A DNA stretch of 64,000 nt from Prauserella flavalba (GCF_003202235.1 NZ_MASU01000007.1:124001-188000); one strand, 5' to 3'. Shown: positions 37,291 to 46,229, counted from the first letter of the stretch. Notes: generated from the letters alone by a model not told the origin. A program made the numbers and translations.

Positions 37291-38480
37291 GAAGGTGACT
37301 CCTCCTCCGGCTTGCTCGCTGACTGCCGACGGCTCATGGCTGCCCCGCCTACCAGGTCCCGCGAGGCGAGGCCAAGTGTCGTACGCGACCAGTCGTGTAC
37401 CGCATGTGAGCCCATCCTTCGCCGCTGGTCCTCGCCAGCATTCAGCCGTTGTCGTACGTCTACCGGCACGACGTCCGTCAACCCCCTGAGGGCACCGCAC
37501 ATCGCATCATGCGAACTGCACAGCGTCCAGGCGCGTATCAGTGCCCAATTGACTTCGGTCGAGGTGCCAGAAAGCGTACACCAATCGGGTGCTCGGCAAA
37601 TGCTCTCGATCCGCGGCCCGTGACCAGCGGAAATACCGATTTTCACTCTTCGGTGGCCTACCGAATCACCCGACGGCGATCTGATACCCCGCAATTCGGT
37701 TACCGTATTCATCGCAGACAAGGCATCAAGCGTCACCCACATAGCCCAATGGGCGGCATTCACGCCACTCGAACGGCCTAGCCGACACGCCGTCACGGTG
37801 GAGTGAACACGCCAAAGAGTCCCCGATGTTGTGGCTTCGGCGAACGGGATGTATCCGGTGCTTCTTAACGAGTTCAGTGGCCCGGCCAGGGGATCTTCAC
37901 CAAAGCGTGACATGTCGGACACCACGGGGCGGGCCACGTTCTCCCATCGTGGCCTGCTACCCAGGGTAAATCGCATCGGTGTCGGGTTCGGGAATCATTC
38001 ACCCTTTGGTTCAGGAATCCCCGCCGACGATGACCGAGTGCGACATCGGGGCCGGTCCAGCCGGTGAACCTGCGATTTAGCCTGGACTTACCCGCGATCA
38101 GGTCGCGGAAGGGCGTCCCGCGACACCACGAGGGCCACCGGACGGGCCGCCGGCGGCGCTCGGACGGCCGAGCCGCCGCCCGGCTCCCCGGAAGCCCGCC
38201 CTGACGCATTCCGCGGCCTTCCGGAATTGCCGGCACAGCCCATGCGGAGATCGGATTCGTATCGCGGCCAATTCGCACCGAACTGTTTGCACAATGGTCG
38301 CAGCCCCACATTTCCGGCACCGGATCGCCAGGTGAATAGGCAGCTCCTCGCCGTCGCGTGAGGAGCTGACGCCGAGGTCAGGACTGCAACTTCGCCCCCT
38401 CTGCTCCTCGCGGTGCAGCCCCACTGCGCGGAATGGAGCCGCGTTCCCGCGACGTGCCGGGAGCTGAGACCCTGGGCAGA
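37291..38480. other. Gene-poor 1.2-kb stretch
   Basis: No convincing gene is seen here. Open frames on both strands lack ribosome-binding sites and protein-like composition, and base composition is more AT-rich than in flanking genes between about 37,500 and 38,000. It must hold the promoter of cvnABCD at its left end and that of the polyamine operon at its right end. No tRNA-like or long hairpin structure was noticed. A long 5' leader or a small RNA cannot be excluded. Confidence 0.5.
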
Positions 38481-39659
38481 GTGAGTACCACGCTCGATCG
38501 AATTCGCGGCTTCCTCGCCGAACACGACCCACCCACTCCCTGTCTCGTGATCGACGTCGACACCGTGCTGGAGCGCTACCACGCGCTGGCGGCGACGTTC
38601 GACGGCTGCCGGATCCAGTACGCCGTCAAGGCCAACCCCGAACCCGCCGTCCTGCGCGCGCTCGTGGCGGCCGGCGCCTCCTTCGACGTTGCGAGCCCGG
38701 CGGAGATCGAGCTCTGCCTCGCCGCGGGGGCCGCCCCGGAGACGCTGTCGTACGGCAACACCGTCAAGAAACGGGCCGACATCGCGTTCGCCCACCGCGC
38801 GGGCGTGCGCGAGTACGTGATCGAAGCCGAGAGCGACCTGGTCAACGTCGCGGAGGAGGCGCAGGGCGCGCAGGTGTCGGTGCGCCTGCTCGTCGAGGCA
38901 CCCGCCTCGGTGACACCGTTCGGCCGCAAGTTCGGCTGTGCCGCCGACCAGGCCGTCCCGCTCCTGCTGCGGGCCGCCGAACTCGGCCTCGATCCCGCGG
39001 GCGTCAGCTTCCACGTCGGCTCGCAGCAGCTCGACACCGGTGCCTGGGACCTCGCGATCGCGTCGGCCGCCAAGGTGTTCACGGCGACGGCGGAACACGG
39101 CGTGCCGCTGCGCAGGCTCAACGTCGGAGGCGGGATCGGTGTCGGCTACACCGGCCCGGTGCCCGCCCCCGCCGACTACGCCGCCGCGATCGGAGCCGCC
39201 CTGCGCGAGCATCTTCCCGGGCAGGCACCCGAGGTGGTGCTCGAACCGGGCAGGGCGATCGTCGCCGAGGCGGGGCTCGTCCGCTGCGAGGTCGTGCTCG
39301 TGTCCCGCAAGTCCGCCGACGACGCGGAACGCTGGGTGTACCTCGACATCGGCCGCTACAACGGGCTGGCCGAGACGGAGAACGAGGCGATCGCCTACCG
39401 GCTCGAGGTTGTCACAGATCACTCCGCGGCGGACGGGCCGGTGATCATCGCAGGTCCGACGTGCGATGGTGACGACGTGCTGTACCAGCGGACGCCCTAC
39501 CGGCTGCCCCTGTCCTTGCGGCCGGGCGACCGGATCGACATCCTCTCCGCCGGTGCCTACACGGCGAGCTACTCGTCGGTGGCGTTCAACGGTATCCCGC
39601 CCCTGCGCACCTACTGCATCCACAGCATCCATGAAGGGAGGCCCCGCAGTGCCGAGTGA
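38481..39659 (+). CDS. Type III PLP-dependent ornithine/lysine decarboxylase
   Basis: A 392-residue fold-type III decarboxylase (alanine-racemase-like barrel plus beta domain). The PLP lysine lies in IQYAVKANPEP (about residue 46), the phosphate-binding glycine loop is NVGGGIGVGY, the EPGRAIVAEAG motif binds PLP, and the active-site Cys-Asp is in GPTCDGDDVLY. The end SAGAYTASYSSVAFNG is typical. It would produce putrescine or cadaverine. GTG 38481 is the chosen start, since upstream residues to 38433 look non-conserved. First gene of a decarboxylase-speD-speE operon; the stop overlaps speD by 11 nt. Confidence 0.9.
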   Translation: MSTTLDRIRGFLAEHDPPTPCLVIDVDTVLERYHALAATFDGCRIQYAVKANPEPAVLRALVAAGASFDVASPAEIELCLAAGAAPETLSYGNTVKKRADIAFAHRAGVREYVIEAESDLVNVAEEAQGAQVSVRLLVEAPASVTPFGRKFGCAADQAVPLLLRAAELGLDPAGVSFHVGSQQLDTGAWDLAIASAAKVFTATAEHGVPLRRLNVGGGIGVGYTGPVPAPADYAAAIGAALREHLPGQAPEVVLEPGRAIVAEAGLVRCEVVLVSRKSADDAERWVYLDIGRYNGLAETENEAIAYRLEVVTDHSAADGPVIIAGPTCDGDDVLYQRTPYRLPLSLRPGDRIDILSAGAYTASYSSVAFNGIPPLRTYCIHSIHEGRPRSAE

Positions 39660-40038
39660 GTTCGCCGAGGTCGGCGTTTTCTCCGGCAGGCACGTCCTGG
39701 CCGAGCTGGACGGCATCGAGCCGGGACTGCTCGACGACGAGTCGTTCCTGCGCACCACGCTCGCGGACACGCTGACCACCGCCGGGGCGACCGTGCGCGA
39801 GGTGATCGCGCACCGCTTCGAGCCACAGGGCGTCACCGTGCTCGCCATGCTGGCCGAGTCGCACGCCTCGGTGCACACCTATCCGGAGATCGGCGCGGTG
39901 TTCGTCGACGTGTTCACCTGCGGCGACCGGGCCGATCCCGAGGAGGCCGTGCGGCTGCTCGCCGCCGCGCTCGGCACCGGCTCGCTGACCATGAGGACCG
40001 TCCAGCGCGGACGGCAGGCCGCCACCGCGGGGACGTGA
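39649..40038 (+). CDS. speD: S-adenosylmethionine decarboxylase proenzyme
   Basis: A 129-residue class 1 (bacterial/archaeal type) AdoMet decarboxylase. The self-cleavage site is the Glu-Ser in AESHASVHTYPE (about residue 66), which creates the pyruvoyl group; FVDVFTCGDRADPEEAV with its Cys follows, as expected. GTG 39649 is preceded by AAGGGAGG at seven nucleotides. It provides decarboxylated AdoMet, the aminopropyl donor for the SpeE protein encoded 1 nt downstream. Confidence 0.93.
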   Translation: MPSEFAEVGVFSGRHVLAELDGIEPGLLDDESFLRTTLADTLTTAGATVREVIAHRFEPQGVTVLAMLAESHASVHTYPEIGAVFVDVFTCGDRADPEEAVRLLAAALGTGSLTMRTVQRGRQAATAGT

Positions 40039-40039
40039 G

Positions 40040-40900
40040 ATGAGCAGGCAGATCGTCGAACCGCTCGGGCCGGGGCTCACCAGGGTCTGGGAGGTGTCCG
40101 AGACCATCCTCGACACCCACACCGACTTCCAGCACGTCGTGATCGGGCGGACCGCCCAGGGTGTCACGCTGTTCTGCGACGACGAGCGGCAGAGCACGGA
40201 GCAGAGCCAGCTCGTCTACCACGAGGCGCTGATGGTGCCGCCGCTGCTGCTGGCCGAGCAGGTGCGCAACGTGCTGATCATCGGCTCCAGCGAGGGTGTC
40301 GTGAGCCGGCTCGCCGTCGCGCACGGCGCCGAGCTGGTCGACCACGTCGACATCGACCACGTCACCGTGCGCGCGTGCGCCGAGCACCTGCCCTACGGCT
40401 ACTCCCCCGCCGAGCTGGCCGCGGCCGAGCGCGGCGAGGGCCGGGTGCGGGTGCACTACCGCGACGGCTTCGAGTTCCTCGCGGGCACGACGAACCGCTA
40501 CGACGTCGTGGTGATCGACCTGCCCGACGAGAACACCGACGAGCAGGCGCAGCACAACCGGCTCTACGAGGCGGACTTCCTGCGCCGCTGCGCGGGCGTG
40601 CTGGCCCCGGGCGGCGTGGTGACCTGCCAGGCGGGCTGCCCCACGCTGTGGCGCAACGAGACGCTGCTCGCGGCGTGGCGCCGGTTCACCGAGGTGTTCG
40701 GCACGGTCGTGTACTTCGGCTCCGACGAGCACGAGTGGGCGTTCCTGTCCGGCCGGCCCGACACCGTGGCCGATCCGGTGGGCGCCATGACCGCGCGGCT
40801 CGCGGCCGGAGCGGGCTACCGCCCGGCATCGATCGACGCCGAGGCGCTGCGCGGCTGCACCGTGCCGCCGTATTCGGTCAGAGCTTGCGGCCCTCGGTGA
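40040..40900 (+). CDS. speE: Polyamine aminopropyltransferase (spermidine synthase-like)
   Basis: A 286-residue spermidine-synthase-fold protein. It has QSTEQSQLVYHEALMVPPLL, VDHVDIDHVTVRACAEHLPY, then VHYRDGFEFLAG and DVVVIDLPDENTD (the catalytic Asp loop). The usual glycine motif GGGDG is changed to GSSEGV, and the D-x-D-P-x-G loop is altered, so donor or acceptor specificity may differ from classical SpeE. It follows speD by 1 nt. Its 3' end overlaps the convergent DUF3817 gene by 23 nt. Confidence 0.85.
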   Translation: MSRQIVEPLGPGLTRVWEVSETILDTHTDFQHVVIGRTAQGVTLFCDDERQSTEQSQLVYHEALMVPPLLLAEQVRNVLIIGSSEGVVSRLAVAHGAELVDHVDIDHVTVRACAEHLPYGYSPAELAAAERGEGRVRVHYRDGFEFLAGTTNRYDVVVIDLPDENTDEQAQHNRLYEADFLRRCAGVLAPGGVVTCQAGCPTLWRNETLLAAWRRFTEVFGTVVYFGSDEHEWAFLSGRPDTVADPVGAMTARLAAGAGYRPASIDAEALRGCTVPPYSVRACGPR

Positions 40901-41231
40901 CGCGCTGGGTCACCTTGCGCTCGACGTAGAAGGAGAGGAGGGGGACGCAGCCGGCGAGCAGGACGCCGACGGTCCCCTTCACCGACCAGCGCGCCTTGAG
41001 CGCGAGGTCGACCGCCACGACCAGGTAGATCATGTAGATCACGCCGTGGATGGGCGAGTAGATCGCGGACGGTTCCGGGTTGTCGAAGCCGTAGCGCACG
41101 ATCATCACCGCGCACAGCCCGAGCAGCCCGATGCCGGTGGCGAAGGCCGCGATGCGGAACCGCTGGAGTGGTCCACGCAAGGACGTCGCGGCCGGAGCCG
41201 CCTGCGTCTCGTCGCGGTCGGTCGTCACCAT
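40878..41231 (-). CDS. DUF3817 membrane protein
   Basis: A 117-residue protein with three hydrophobic helices. After about 25 polar residues come FRIAAFATGIGLLGLCAVMI, the PIHGVIYMIYLVVAVDLALK segment with the family's HG motif, and a third helix VGVLLAGCVPLLSFYVERKV. This is the DUF3817 family, common in actinobacteria and of unknown function. It starts 1 nt after the end of the upstream membrane gene, so they are co-transcribed; the 3' end overlaps speE. Confidence 0.88.
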   Translation of the reverse strand: MVTTDRDETQAAPAATSLRGPLQRFRIAAFATGIGLLGLCAVMIVRYGFDNPEPSAIYSPIHGVIYMIYLVVAVDLALKARWSVKGTVGVLLAGCVPLLSFYVERKVTQRVTEGRKL

Positions 41232-41232
41232 G

Positions 41233-41649
41233 TCATGTCACCTCTTGGTCGCGGGCGTTCAACTCGGCCAGGTACCTGTTGTAGGCGGCCAGTTCCTCGT
41301 CCTCGTCGTCGGCAGGCGGAGCCTGACGCGCGGCAGGACGGGGTGCCGGGACGTCGGCGGGCCTGCGGCCCCACTCGACCCGGCCACTGCTCGGCGTGTG
41401 CCCTTCGCTCGCGCCGTGCTGCTCGGCTTCCCTCGCCTGCCGGTTCAGCCTGCGGATGCGCCAGAACATGAAGGCGGGGAAGAGCCCGAACAGCGGCCAC
41501 TGCAGGACGTAACCCAGGTTCTGGAACGTGCCTCCGGCCGAGGAGTAGCGCTCCCACTGCCACCAGGCGAGCCCGCAGCAGATGATCAAGCTCAGCACGG
41601 AGACGCCGACGATAGCGAGCCGGCGTGCCGTCGTGGAGCTCAGGGACAC
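41233..41649 (-). CDS. Two-helix membrane protein, unknown
   Basis: A 138-residue protein. Helix 1 (LAIVGVSVLSLIICCGLAWW) and helix 2 (LGYVLQWPLFGLFPAFMFW) are followed by a cytoplasmic, charged and Pro/Ala-rich tail ending LAAYNRYLAELNARDQEVT. Such proteins are conserved in actinobacteria next to DUF3817 genes, but no function is known. GTG 41649 is chosen as the start, with residues further upstream lacking protein character. The spacing to DUF3817 is 1 nt. Confidence 0.75.
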   Translation of the reverse strand: MSLSSTTARRLAIVGVSVLSLIICCGLAWWQWERYSSAGGTFQNLGYVLQWPLFGLFPAFMFWRIRRLNRQAREAEQHGASEGHTPSSGRVEWGRRPADVPAPRPAARQAPPADDEDEELAAYNRYLAELNARDQEVT

Positions 41650-41693
41650 GCCAACGAAACTAGCACTAACCCCGACGTGAGGGCCGCCACAGG

Positions 41694-42584
41694 TCAGCCC
41701 TGCGCGGTCTGCGCCTGCCTCGCGTAGGTGTCGGCGAGGCCGAAGACCTTCTGCGCGTACTCGACGGAGTTGTTGTACGACATGATCCCGGCCCACCAGC
41801 CCTCGGCACTGGCCATGTCGCGCCCGCCCGCGCACAGGTACCGGGCCGCGGTCAGCGCCGCGTCGTCGATCTGCTGCGGGTCGGCGAGCCCGTCGCCGTC
41901 GCCGTCGCTGGCCCAGCGCTCCCAGGTGGACGGGATGAACTGCATCGGGCCGACGGCCCGGTCGTGCACCGGGTCGCCGTCGAGCGCGCCGCCGTCGGTG
42001 TCGGGGATGGCCCGCACCCCGGGGGAACCGTTGAGGGGGACGCCGATGATCGGGGTGGACGGCCTGCCGTCGTCGCCGAGCACGGCGTCGCGGTACTGGC
42101 CGTGATCGGACTCGATGCGGCCGATCCCGGAGAGGGTGGCCCAGGAGATCCGGCAGTCCGGCTGGTGGGCCCGCATCGCGAGCTCGGCGTTGCCGTAGGC
42201 CCGCAGGGCCCTGGCCGGGACGCCGACCGCGGCCGACGTCCGTTCCGCCCACTCCCGGAGCGGGTCCGCACCGGCCTGTGGCCGGGGCCGGACCTGGCCG
42301 GCACCTGTCTCGGCGCCCGCGATCGTGTCGGCCGCCGGGATCACCGATCCCGGCTCGACGTCGGCGGGTTCCACCTGGAGGGCGGGGATGTCGGTGGTGG
42401 TCGGGCTCGCCTCCGGAGTGCCCGCGCGGGCGATGAGCCACGCTCCCGCGCCCGCCACGCCCAGTACGGCGACGACGATGACCAGTCGGACGAGGGCCGC
42501 CCGGCCCGGACGCGTCGTCTCGGGCGTCCCCGGATCCTGCACCGCTGGGCCCCCCACCTGGCCGACCTTGTGACCTTCTGACAA
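41694..42584 (-). CDS. Membrane-anchored lytic transglycosylase
   Basis: A 296-residue murein transglycosylase-like protein. An uncleaved N-terminal membrane anchor (LVRLVIVVAVLGVAGAGAWL, about 31-50) is followed by a Pro-rich linker. The SLT-type catalytic domain runs from about 115: SGIGRIESDHGQY with the catalytic Glu, then RAVGPMQFIPSTWERWASDG, ARYLCAGGRDM and GIMSYNNSVEYAQKV. It cleaves peptidoglycan glycan strands in the periplasm-like space. The start is TTG 42584 or GTG 42566, which does not affect domains. Confidence 0.9.
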   Translation of the reverse strand: MSEGHKVGQVGGPAVQDPGTPETTRPGRAALVRLVIVVAVLGVAGAGAWLIARAGTPEASPTTTDIPALQVEPADVEPGSVIPAADTIAGAETGAGQVRPRPQAGADPLREWAERTSAAVGVPARALRAYGNAELAMRAHQPDCRISWATLSGIGRIESDHGQYRDAVLGDDGRPSTPIIGVPLNGSPGVRAIPDTDGGALDGDPVHDRAVGPMQFIPSTWERWASDGDGDGLADPQQIDDAALTAARYLCAGGRDMASAEGWWAGIMSYNNSVEYAQKVFGLADTYARQAQTAQG

Positions 42585-42621
42585 CGAGCCGGTGCAGCCT
42601 AGCGTTACGGGCCTGGAGAGA

Positions 42622-43116
42622 TCAGCTGGCGGCGTCGCGGCGCTGCCGCGAGAGCCTGGCCACGCACCACGCCGGGGCGCTGCCGCGGCGCAGGTGCTCG
42701 AGCACGGTGAGCGGGCCGAGCCGCTTGCTCAGGTCGGCGGGCGTGAGGCCCGCGGCACGATAGTCGAGCGCACGCTGGTCGAGCGGGCTGATGCCGGCGT
42801 CCCACCACGCCTCGGCCTCGCTCACGTCGCCGATCATCTGCCACCAGCCGGCCGCGGCCGTCAGCAGCTCGTCGGGGACCTCGGGAAGACGCTCGCGCAT
42901 GGCGGCGAGGTAACCGGGGTCGGCGGCGTCGACCGGCGCCCAGCTGCCGGCACCGGTGTTCCTGCGCTGGCCCGGGATGCCCGGGGCCGGCTGGGAGGTC
43001 TGCGGGGCCTCCGCCAGCCACGCCGACGCGATCCTGGTGATCTCGCGGTCCTCGGCGCTCTGCTGGCGCTCGGACGTCCACTGCCGGATCACCGCGTCAA
43101 CTCCGGGATCTCGCAT
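42622..43116 (-). CDS. Hypothetical protein (164 aa), actinobacterial
   Basis: A soluble 164-residue protein with Trp-rich helices (AAGWWQMIGDVSEAEAWWDAG) and a C-terminal segment LDYRAAGLTPADLSKRLGPL followed by a basic end (ARLSRQRRDAAS). The start ATG 43116 has GAGGAGG at five nucleotides, a strong site. No enzyme motif is seen. The helical repeat-like middle part could mediate protein interaction. It is monocistronic with an 18-bp near-palindrome (43164-43181) in its upstream region. Confidence 0.7.
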   Translation of the reverse strand: MRDPGVDAVIRQWTSERQQSAEDREITRIASAWLAEAPQTSQPAPGIPGQRRNTGAGSWAPVDAADPGYLAAMRERLPEVPDELLTAAAGWWQMIGDVSEAEAWWDAGISPLDQRALDYRAAGLTPADLSKRLGPLTVLEHLRRGSAPAWCVARLSRQRRDAAS

Positions 43117-43431
43117 CCCTGCCTCCTCTGCAACGGCACTGCTGTCGTATCGCAAAAGACTGGTCGAGCAACGTTGTTCGAGATGTCGGCGTGAGGCCTG
43201 GGGAACCGGCCGATCACGCAATGTGAGCACCGTATGAGAGCGGGCCAGCCCTCCGCCAGACCTTCTCGGTGACCAATCCGTTGACCAGCGTCTTAACCCC
43301 GTGAATCCACCCGGATGGTGGAGCAACCATGTCGAAAATCGAGTTTCGCCACGGAGAGTGATCGCATTCGGCTCGCGCGCGCCAAACCGGCCGGCACCGG
43401 GTTCGCGGTGCCGGCCGGGCGCTGTTTCGGG
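43117..43431. other. Intergenic stretch, 315 nt
   Basis: It contains no gene that I can support. It holds the upstream region of the 42622-43116 gene, with the near-palindrome TCGAGCAAC/GTTGTTCGA at 43164-43181 (one mismatched pair), and at its right end a strong hairpin (43387-43418) that terminates the small membrane-protein gene. Confidence 0.6.
43387..43418 (-). terminator. Hairpin terminator after the 55-aa membrane protein
   Basis: The arms CCGGCCGGCACCG and CGGTGCCGGCCGG form a perfect 13-bp stem with a 6-nt loop, 14 nt past the stop of the minus-strand gene at 43432. On the minus strand it is followed by TTTGG, a weak U-run. Confidence 0.8.
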
Positions 43432-43599
43432 TCAGGAGAAGAGGCTCTGCACGAACGTGACGATGGCTTCGGCGCCGTCCCGCAGCCAGCCGAGGGCGGC
43501 CTGGACGGCGTCGGCCGACTCGGTCGGCCGGGTGATCAAGAAGAACAGGACGAGTGCGACGACGCCGAAGATGAGGATTTTCTTGAGACCCGGCGACAT
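43432..43599 (-). CDS. 55-residue single-pass membrane protein
   Basis: A very short protein with one helix (LKKILIFGVVALVLFFLITR, about residues 5-24) followed by a helical amphipathic tail (AVQAALGWLRDGAEAIVTFV). ATG 43599 is preceded by GGAG; longer readings to 43638 lack a site. Its own strong terminator supports it being a real gene. The function is unknown; small actinobacterial membrane proteins of this type are often stress-linked, but nothing here shows that. Confidence 0.65.
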   Translation of the reverse strand: MSPGLKKILIFGVVALVLFFLITRPTESADAVQAALGWLRDGAEAIVTFVQSLFS

Positions 43600-43820
43600 A
43601 GCTCCATCCGATTCATCTCGGCGGCACCGAACGTGCACGGTGACCGCGCTGCTCTCCCCGCGCAGTACACCGCCATGATGCCCTACCCCCGGGCATCCCG
43701 ACGGGTAATCACGCGAATGGGCGGCGGTAGTGACTGCCCGTAGGTCGTGAATTCCCTTCAGTCCGGCTGACAGGGGTCACCCTAGGCGTGCTCGGCCACC
43801 CACCGCGGGTACGACACGCC

Positions 43821-44963
43821 TCAGGCCGTCACGCCCCCGTCGCGCAGCCGCGCGATCTCGTCGTCGCCGAGGCCCAGCTCCCGCAGCACCTCGGCGGTGT
43901 CGGCGCCCTTCTCGTGCGGCGGCTCCGGGGTCGCGGGCGGGGTGCGGTCGAACTTGGGCCCCGGCGCGGGCTGCGTGACGCCGCCGACGTCGACGAACGT
44001 GCCCCGCGCCGCGTTGTGCGGGTGTTCCGCCGCCTCCCACGGCGAGAGCACCGGGGTGAGGCACGCGTCCGTGCCCTCCGCCCTGGCGACCAGCTCGTCG
44101 CGGGTGTGCTTGCCGATGGCCTCGGCGAGGATCTTGCGCAACCGCGGCCACTCGCGCTGGTCCAGGTGCACGGGCAGCTCGTCGGCGTCGAGGTCGAGCA
44201 CCTGCACGAGCGCGGCCCAGAACCGCATCTCCAGTGCGCCGACCGCGACGTACTTGCCGTCGGCGCACTCGTAGGTGTCGTAGAAGGGCGCGCCGCCGTC
44301 GAGCAGGTTCTCGCCGCGGCCGCCCTCCCACACGCCGCTGGCCTTGAGGCCGTAGAGCTGCGTGGTGAGCAGGGCCGCCCCGTCAACCATCGACGCGTCC
44401 ACCACCTGACCCTTGCCCGAGGAGGTCCGCTCGTACAGCGCCGCGAGGATCCCCATCGCGAGGAACAGCCCTCCGCCGCCGAAGTCGCCGAGAAAGTTCA
44501 CCGGCGGCACCGGGCGTTCCCCGGCCCTGCCGATGGGCTCGAGCGCCCCCGCCAAGCCGAGGTAGTTGATGTCGTGCCCGGCGGCCTGCGCGAGCGGCCC
44601 GTCCTGGCCCCAGCCGGTGACCCGGCCGTAGACGAGCCTCGGGTTGCGCGCGTGCAGGTCCGTGGGTCCGAGTCCCATGCGCTCGGCCACGCCGGGCCGG
44701 TAGCCCTCCACGAGCGCGTCGGCCCTCTCGGCCAGCTTGAGCACCAGCTCGACACCCTCCGGCGTCTTGGTGTTCACGCCGATCGTCCTGCGCCCGCGCA
44801 GAAGCGGATCGTAGGGCAGGCCGAGCACGTCCTCGCCCGGCACGACGCGGTCGACGCGGATCACGTCCGCGCCGAGGTCGGCGAGGATCGTGCAGGCGAA
44901 CGGCGCCGGGGCCAGCCCGGCGAGCTCGATCACCTTGAGGCCACTGAGCGGCCCAGCCTTCAT
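43821..44963 (-). CDS. mcr: Alpha-methylacyl-CoA racemase (CoA-transferase family III)
   Basis: A 380-residue family III CoA-transferase-fold protein. It has LKVIELAGLAPAPFACTILA, a general acid/base His in QAAGHDINYLGLAG (about residue 126), an Asp in NFLGDFGGGG (about 156) and an acidic residue in DTYECADGKYVAV (about 240), matching the His/Asp/Glu set of Mcr. It inverts 2-methyl branched acyl-CoA stereochemistry, needed so that (R)-methyl sterol side chains and pristanate enter beta-oxidation. It lies 12 nt after an acyl-CoA dehydrogenase gene, so the two form an operon fitting that role. Confidence 0.9.
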   Translation of the reverse strand: MKAGPLSGLKVIELAGLAPAPFACTILADLGADVIRVDRVVPGEDVLGLPYDPLLRGRRTIGVNTKTPEGVELVLKLAERADALVEGYRPGVAERMGLGPTDLHARNPRLVYGRVTGWGQDGPLAQAAGHDINYLGLAGALEPIGRAGERPVPPVNFLGDFGGGGLFLAMGILAALYERTSSGKGQVVDASMVDGAALLTTQLYGLKASGVWEGGRGENLLDGGAPFYDTYECADGKYVAVGALEMRFWAALVQVLDLDADELPVHLDQREWPRLRKILAEAIGKHTRDELVARAEGTDACLTPVLSPWEAAEHPHNAARGTFVDVGGVTQPAPGPKFDRTPPATPEPPHEKGADTAEVLRELGLGDDEIARLRDGGVTA

Positions 44964-44975
44964 CGGGACTCCCTT

Positions 44976-46127
44976 TCAGAGCGTGCGAGAGATGATGTCC
45001 TTCATGATCTCGCTGGTGCCGCCGAAGATCCGCGAGATGCGGACATCGGCCCAGGCCCGCGCGATCGGGTACTCCATCATGTAGCCGTAGCCGCCGAAGA
45101 GCTGCACGCAGTCGTCGACGACCTTGTTGACGCGCTCGGTGGTCCACAGCTTCGCCATCGCCGCGCCCTGCACGTCCAGCTCGCCCTTGAGGTGCCGCTC
45201 GATGCACTGGTCGAGGAACGCCCTGGCCACGGCGGCCTCGGTGGCCGCCTCGGCGAGCTTGAACTTCGTGTTCTGGAAGCCGAAGACGGGCCTGCCGAAC
45301 GCCGTGCGCTCCTTGGTGTAGGCCAGCGTCTGCTCCACGGCGGCCTCCATGCCTGCCACCGCGGTGACCGCGATGATCAGCCGCTCCTGGGGCAGCTGCT
45401 GCATGAGCTGGATGAAGCCCTGGCCCTCCTCGTCGCCGAGCAGGTTCGCGGCGGGCACGCGCACGTCGTCGAAGAACAGCTCGGCGGTGTCCTGCCCGCG
45501 CAGGCCCACCTTGTCGAGCACGCGGCCGCGGCGGAAGCCGGCGGTGTCGGTGGGCACGGCGATCAGGGAGACGCCCTTCGCACCCGCCTCGGGGTCGGTC
45601 TTCACGGCCAGCACCACGAGGTCGGCGTGTGCGCCGTTGGTGATGAACGTCTTGGCGCCGTTGATGACGTACTCGTCGCCCTGCCGCACGGCGCGGGTCT
45701 TGATGCCCTGCAGGTCCGATCCGGTGCCCGGCTCGGTCATGCCGACGGCGCCGACGTACTCGCCACTGGCGAACTTCGGCAGCCACTCCTTCTTCTTCTC
45801 CTCCGAGGCGTACGCGAGGAGATAGTGCGCGACGATTCCGTTGTGGACGGACACGCCCCAGCCGCCGTCGCCGCTGCGCGCCTGCTCCTCGTACAGCACG
45901 GCCTCGTGGGCGAACGTGCCGCCGCCACCGCCGTACTCCTCCGGAATGGACAGTGCGAGCAGGCCGACCTCACCGGCCTTGGTCCACAGTTCGCGGTCGA
46001 CCTGCTTCGCCGCGATCCAGCGCTCCTGGTTCGGCGTGAGCTCCTTCTGGCAGAAGGTCTTCGCGAGCTGCCGGAAATCGTCGAGATCCTCGGTCATCCA
46101 CGAGCTTCTCTGGATGTTCAGCGGCAC
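44976..46127 (-). CDS. Acyl-CoA dehydrogenase
   Basis: A 383-residue ACAD. It has GMTEPGTGSDLQGIKTRAV (FAD/substrate motif), INGAKTFITNGAHADLVVLA, an ERTAFGRPVFGFQNTKFKLA helix and FGGYGYMMEYPIARAWADVR with a likely catalytic Glu in IFGGTSEIMKDII. GTG 46127 is chosen because GGAGGG precedes it at about 7 nt and homologues start with LNIQRSSWMTEDLDD. It is upstream of mcr in one operon and divergent from a TetR regulator, so it probably oxidises branched or medium/long acyl-CoA under that regulator's control. Confidence 0.9.
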   Translation of the reverse strand: MPLNIQRSSWMTEDLDDFRQLAKTFCQKELTPNQERWIAAKQVDRELWTKAGEVGLLALSIPEEYGGGGGTFAHEAVLYEEQARSGDGGWGVSVHNGIVAHYLLAYASEEKKKEWLPKFASGEYVGAVGMTEPGTGSDLQGIKTRAVRQGDEYVINGAKTFITNGAHADLVVLAVKTDPEAGAKGVSLIAVPTDTAGFRRGRVLDKVGLRGQDTAELFFDDVRVPAANLLGDEEGQGFIQLMQQLPQERLIIAVTAVAGMEAAVEQTLAYTKERTAFGRPVFGFQNTKFKLAEAATEAAVARAFLDQCIERHLKGELDVQGAAMAKLWTTERVNKVVDDCVQLFGGYGYMMEYPIARAWADVRISRIFGGTSEIMKDIISRTL

Positions 46128-46152
46128 GGGCCTGCCCTCCTGATCCCCGGTG

Positions 46153-46197
46153 ACTGGAAAACAATCCAGTTGGAATGTAAGTTCTGACCGGAATGTA
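46153..46197. promoter_or_regulatory. Operator candidates between ACAD and TetR genes
   Basis: The inverted repeat ACTGGA/TCCAGT (46153-46158, 46165-46170; 6-nt spacer) is followed by the direct repeat GGAATGTA at 46172 and 46190. All lie in the 102-nt divergent region and are likely binding sites of the adjacent TetR protein. Confidence 0.45.
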
Positions 46198-46229
46198 CAT
46201 CCGCCCGGCGGACAGGTAAAGGGGGCGGC

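Noticed and set aside
37831-38067. A 78-codon frame in the gene-poor region
   Set aside because: No ribosome-binding site, no family-like features, and no neighbour to support it.
43387-43418. Counting this hairpin as another member of the AAGGCCACCTT palindrome family
   Set aside because: It lacks the core and arms of that family and follows a single gene; it is a plain terminator.
46153-46197. Reading the ACAD/TetR intergenic repeats as a KstR or KstR2 box
   Set aside because: They match neither TnnAACnnGTTnnA nor the AnCAAGnnCTTGnT pattern of KstR2.
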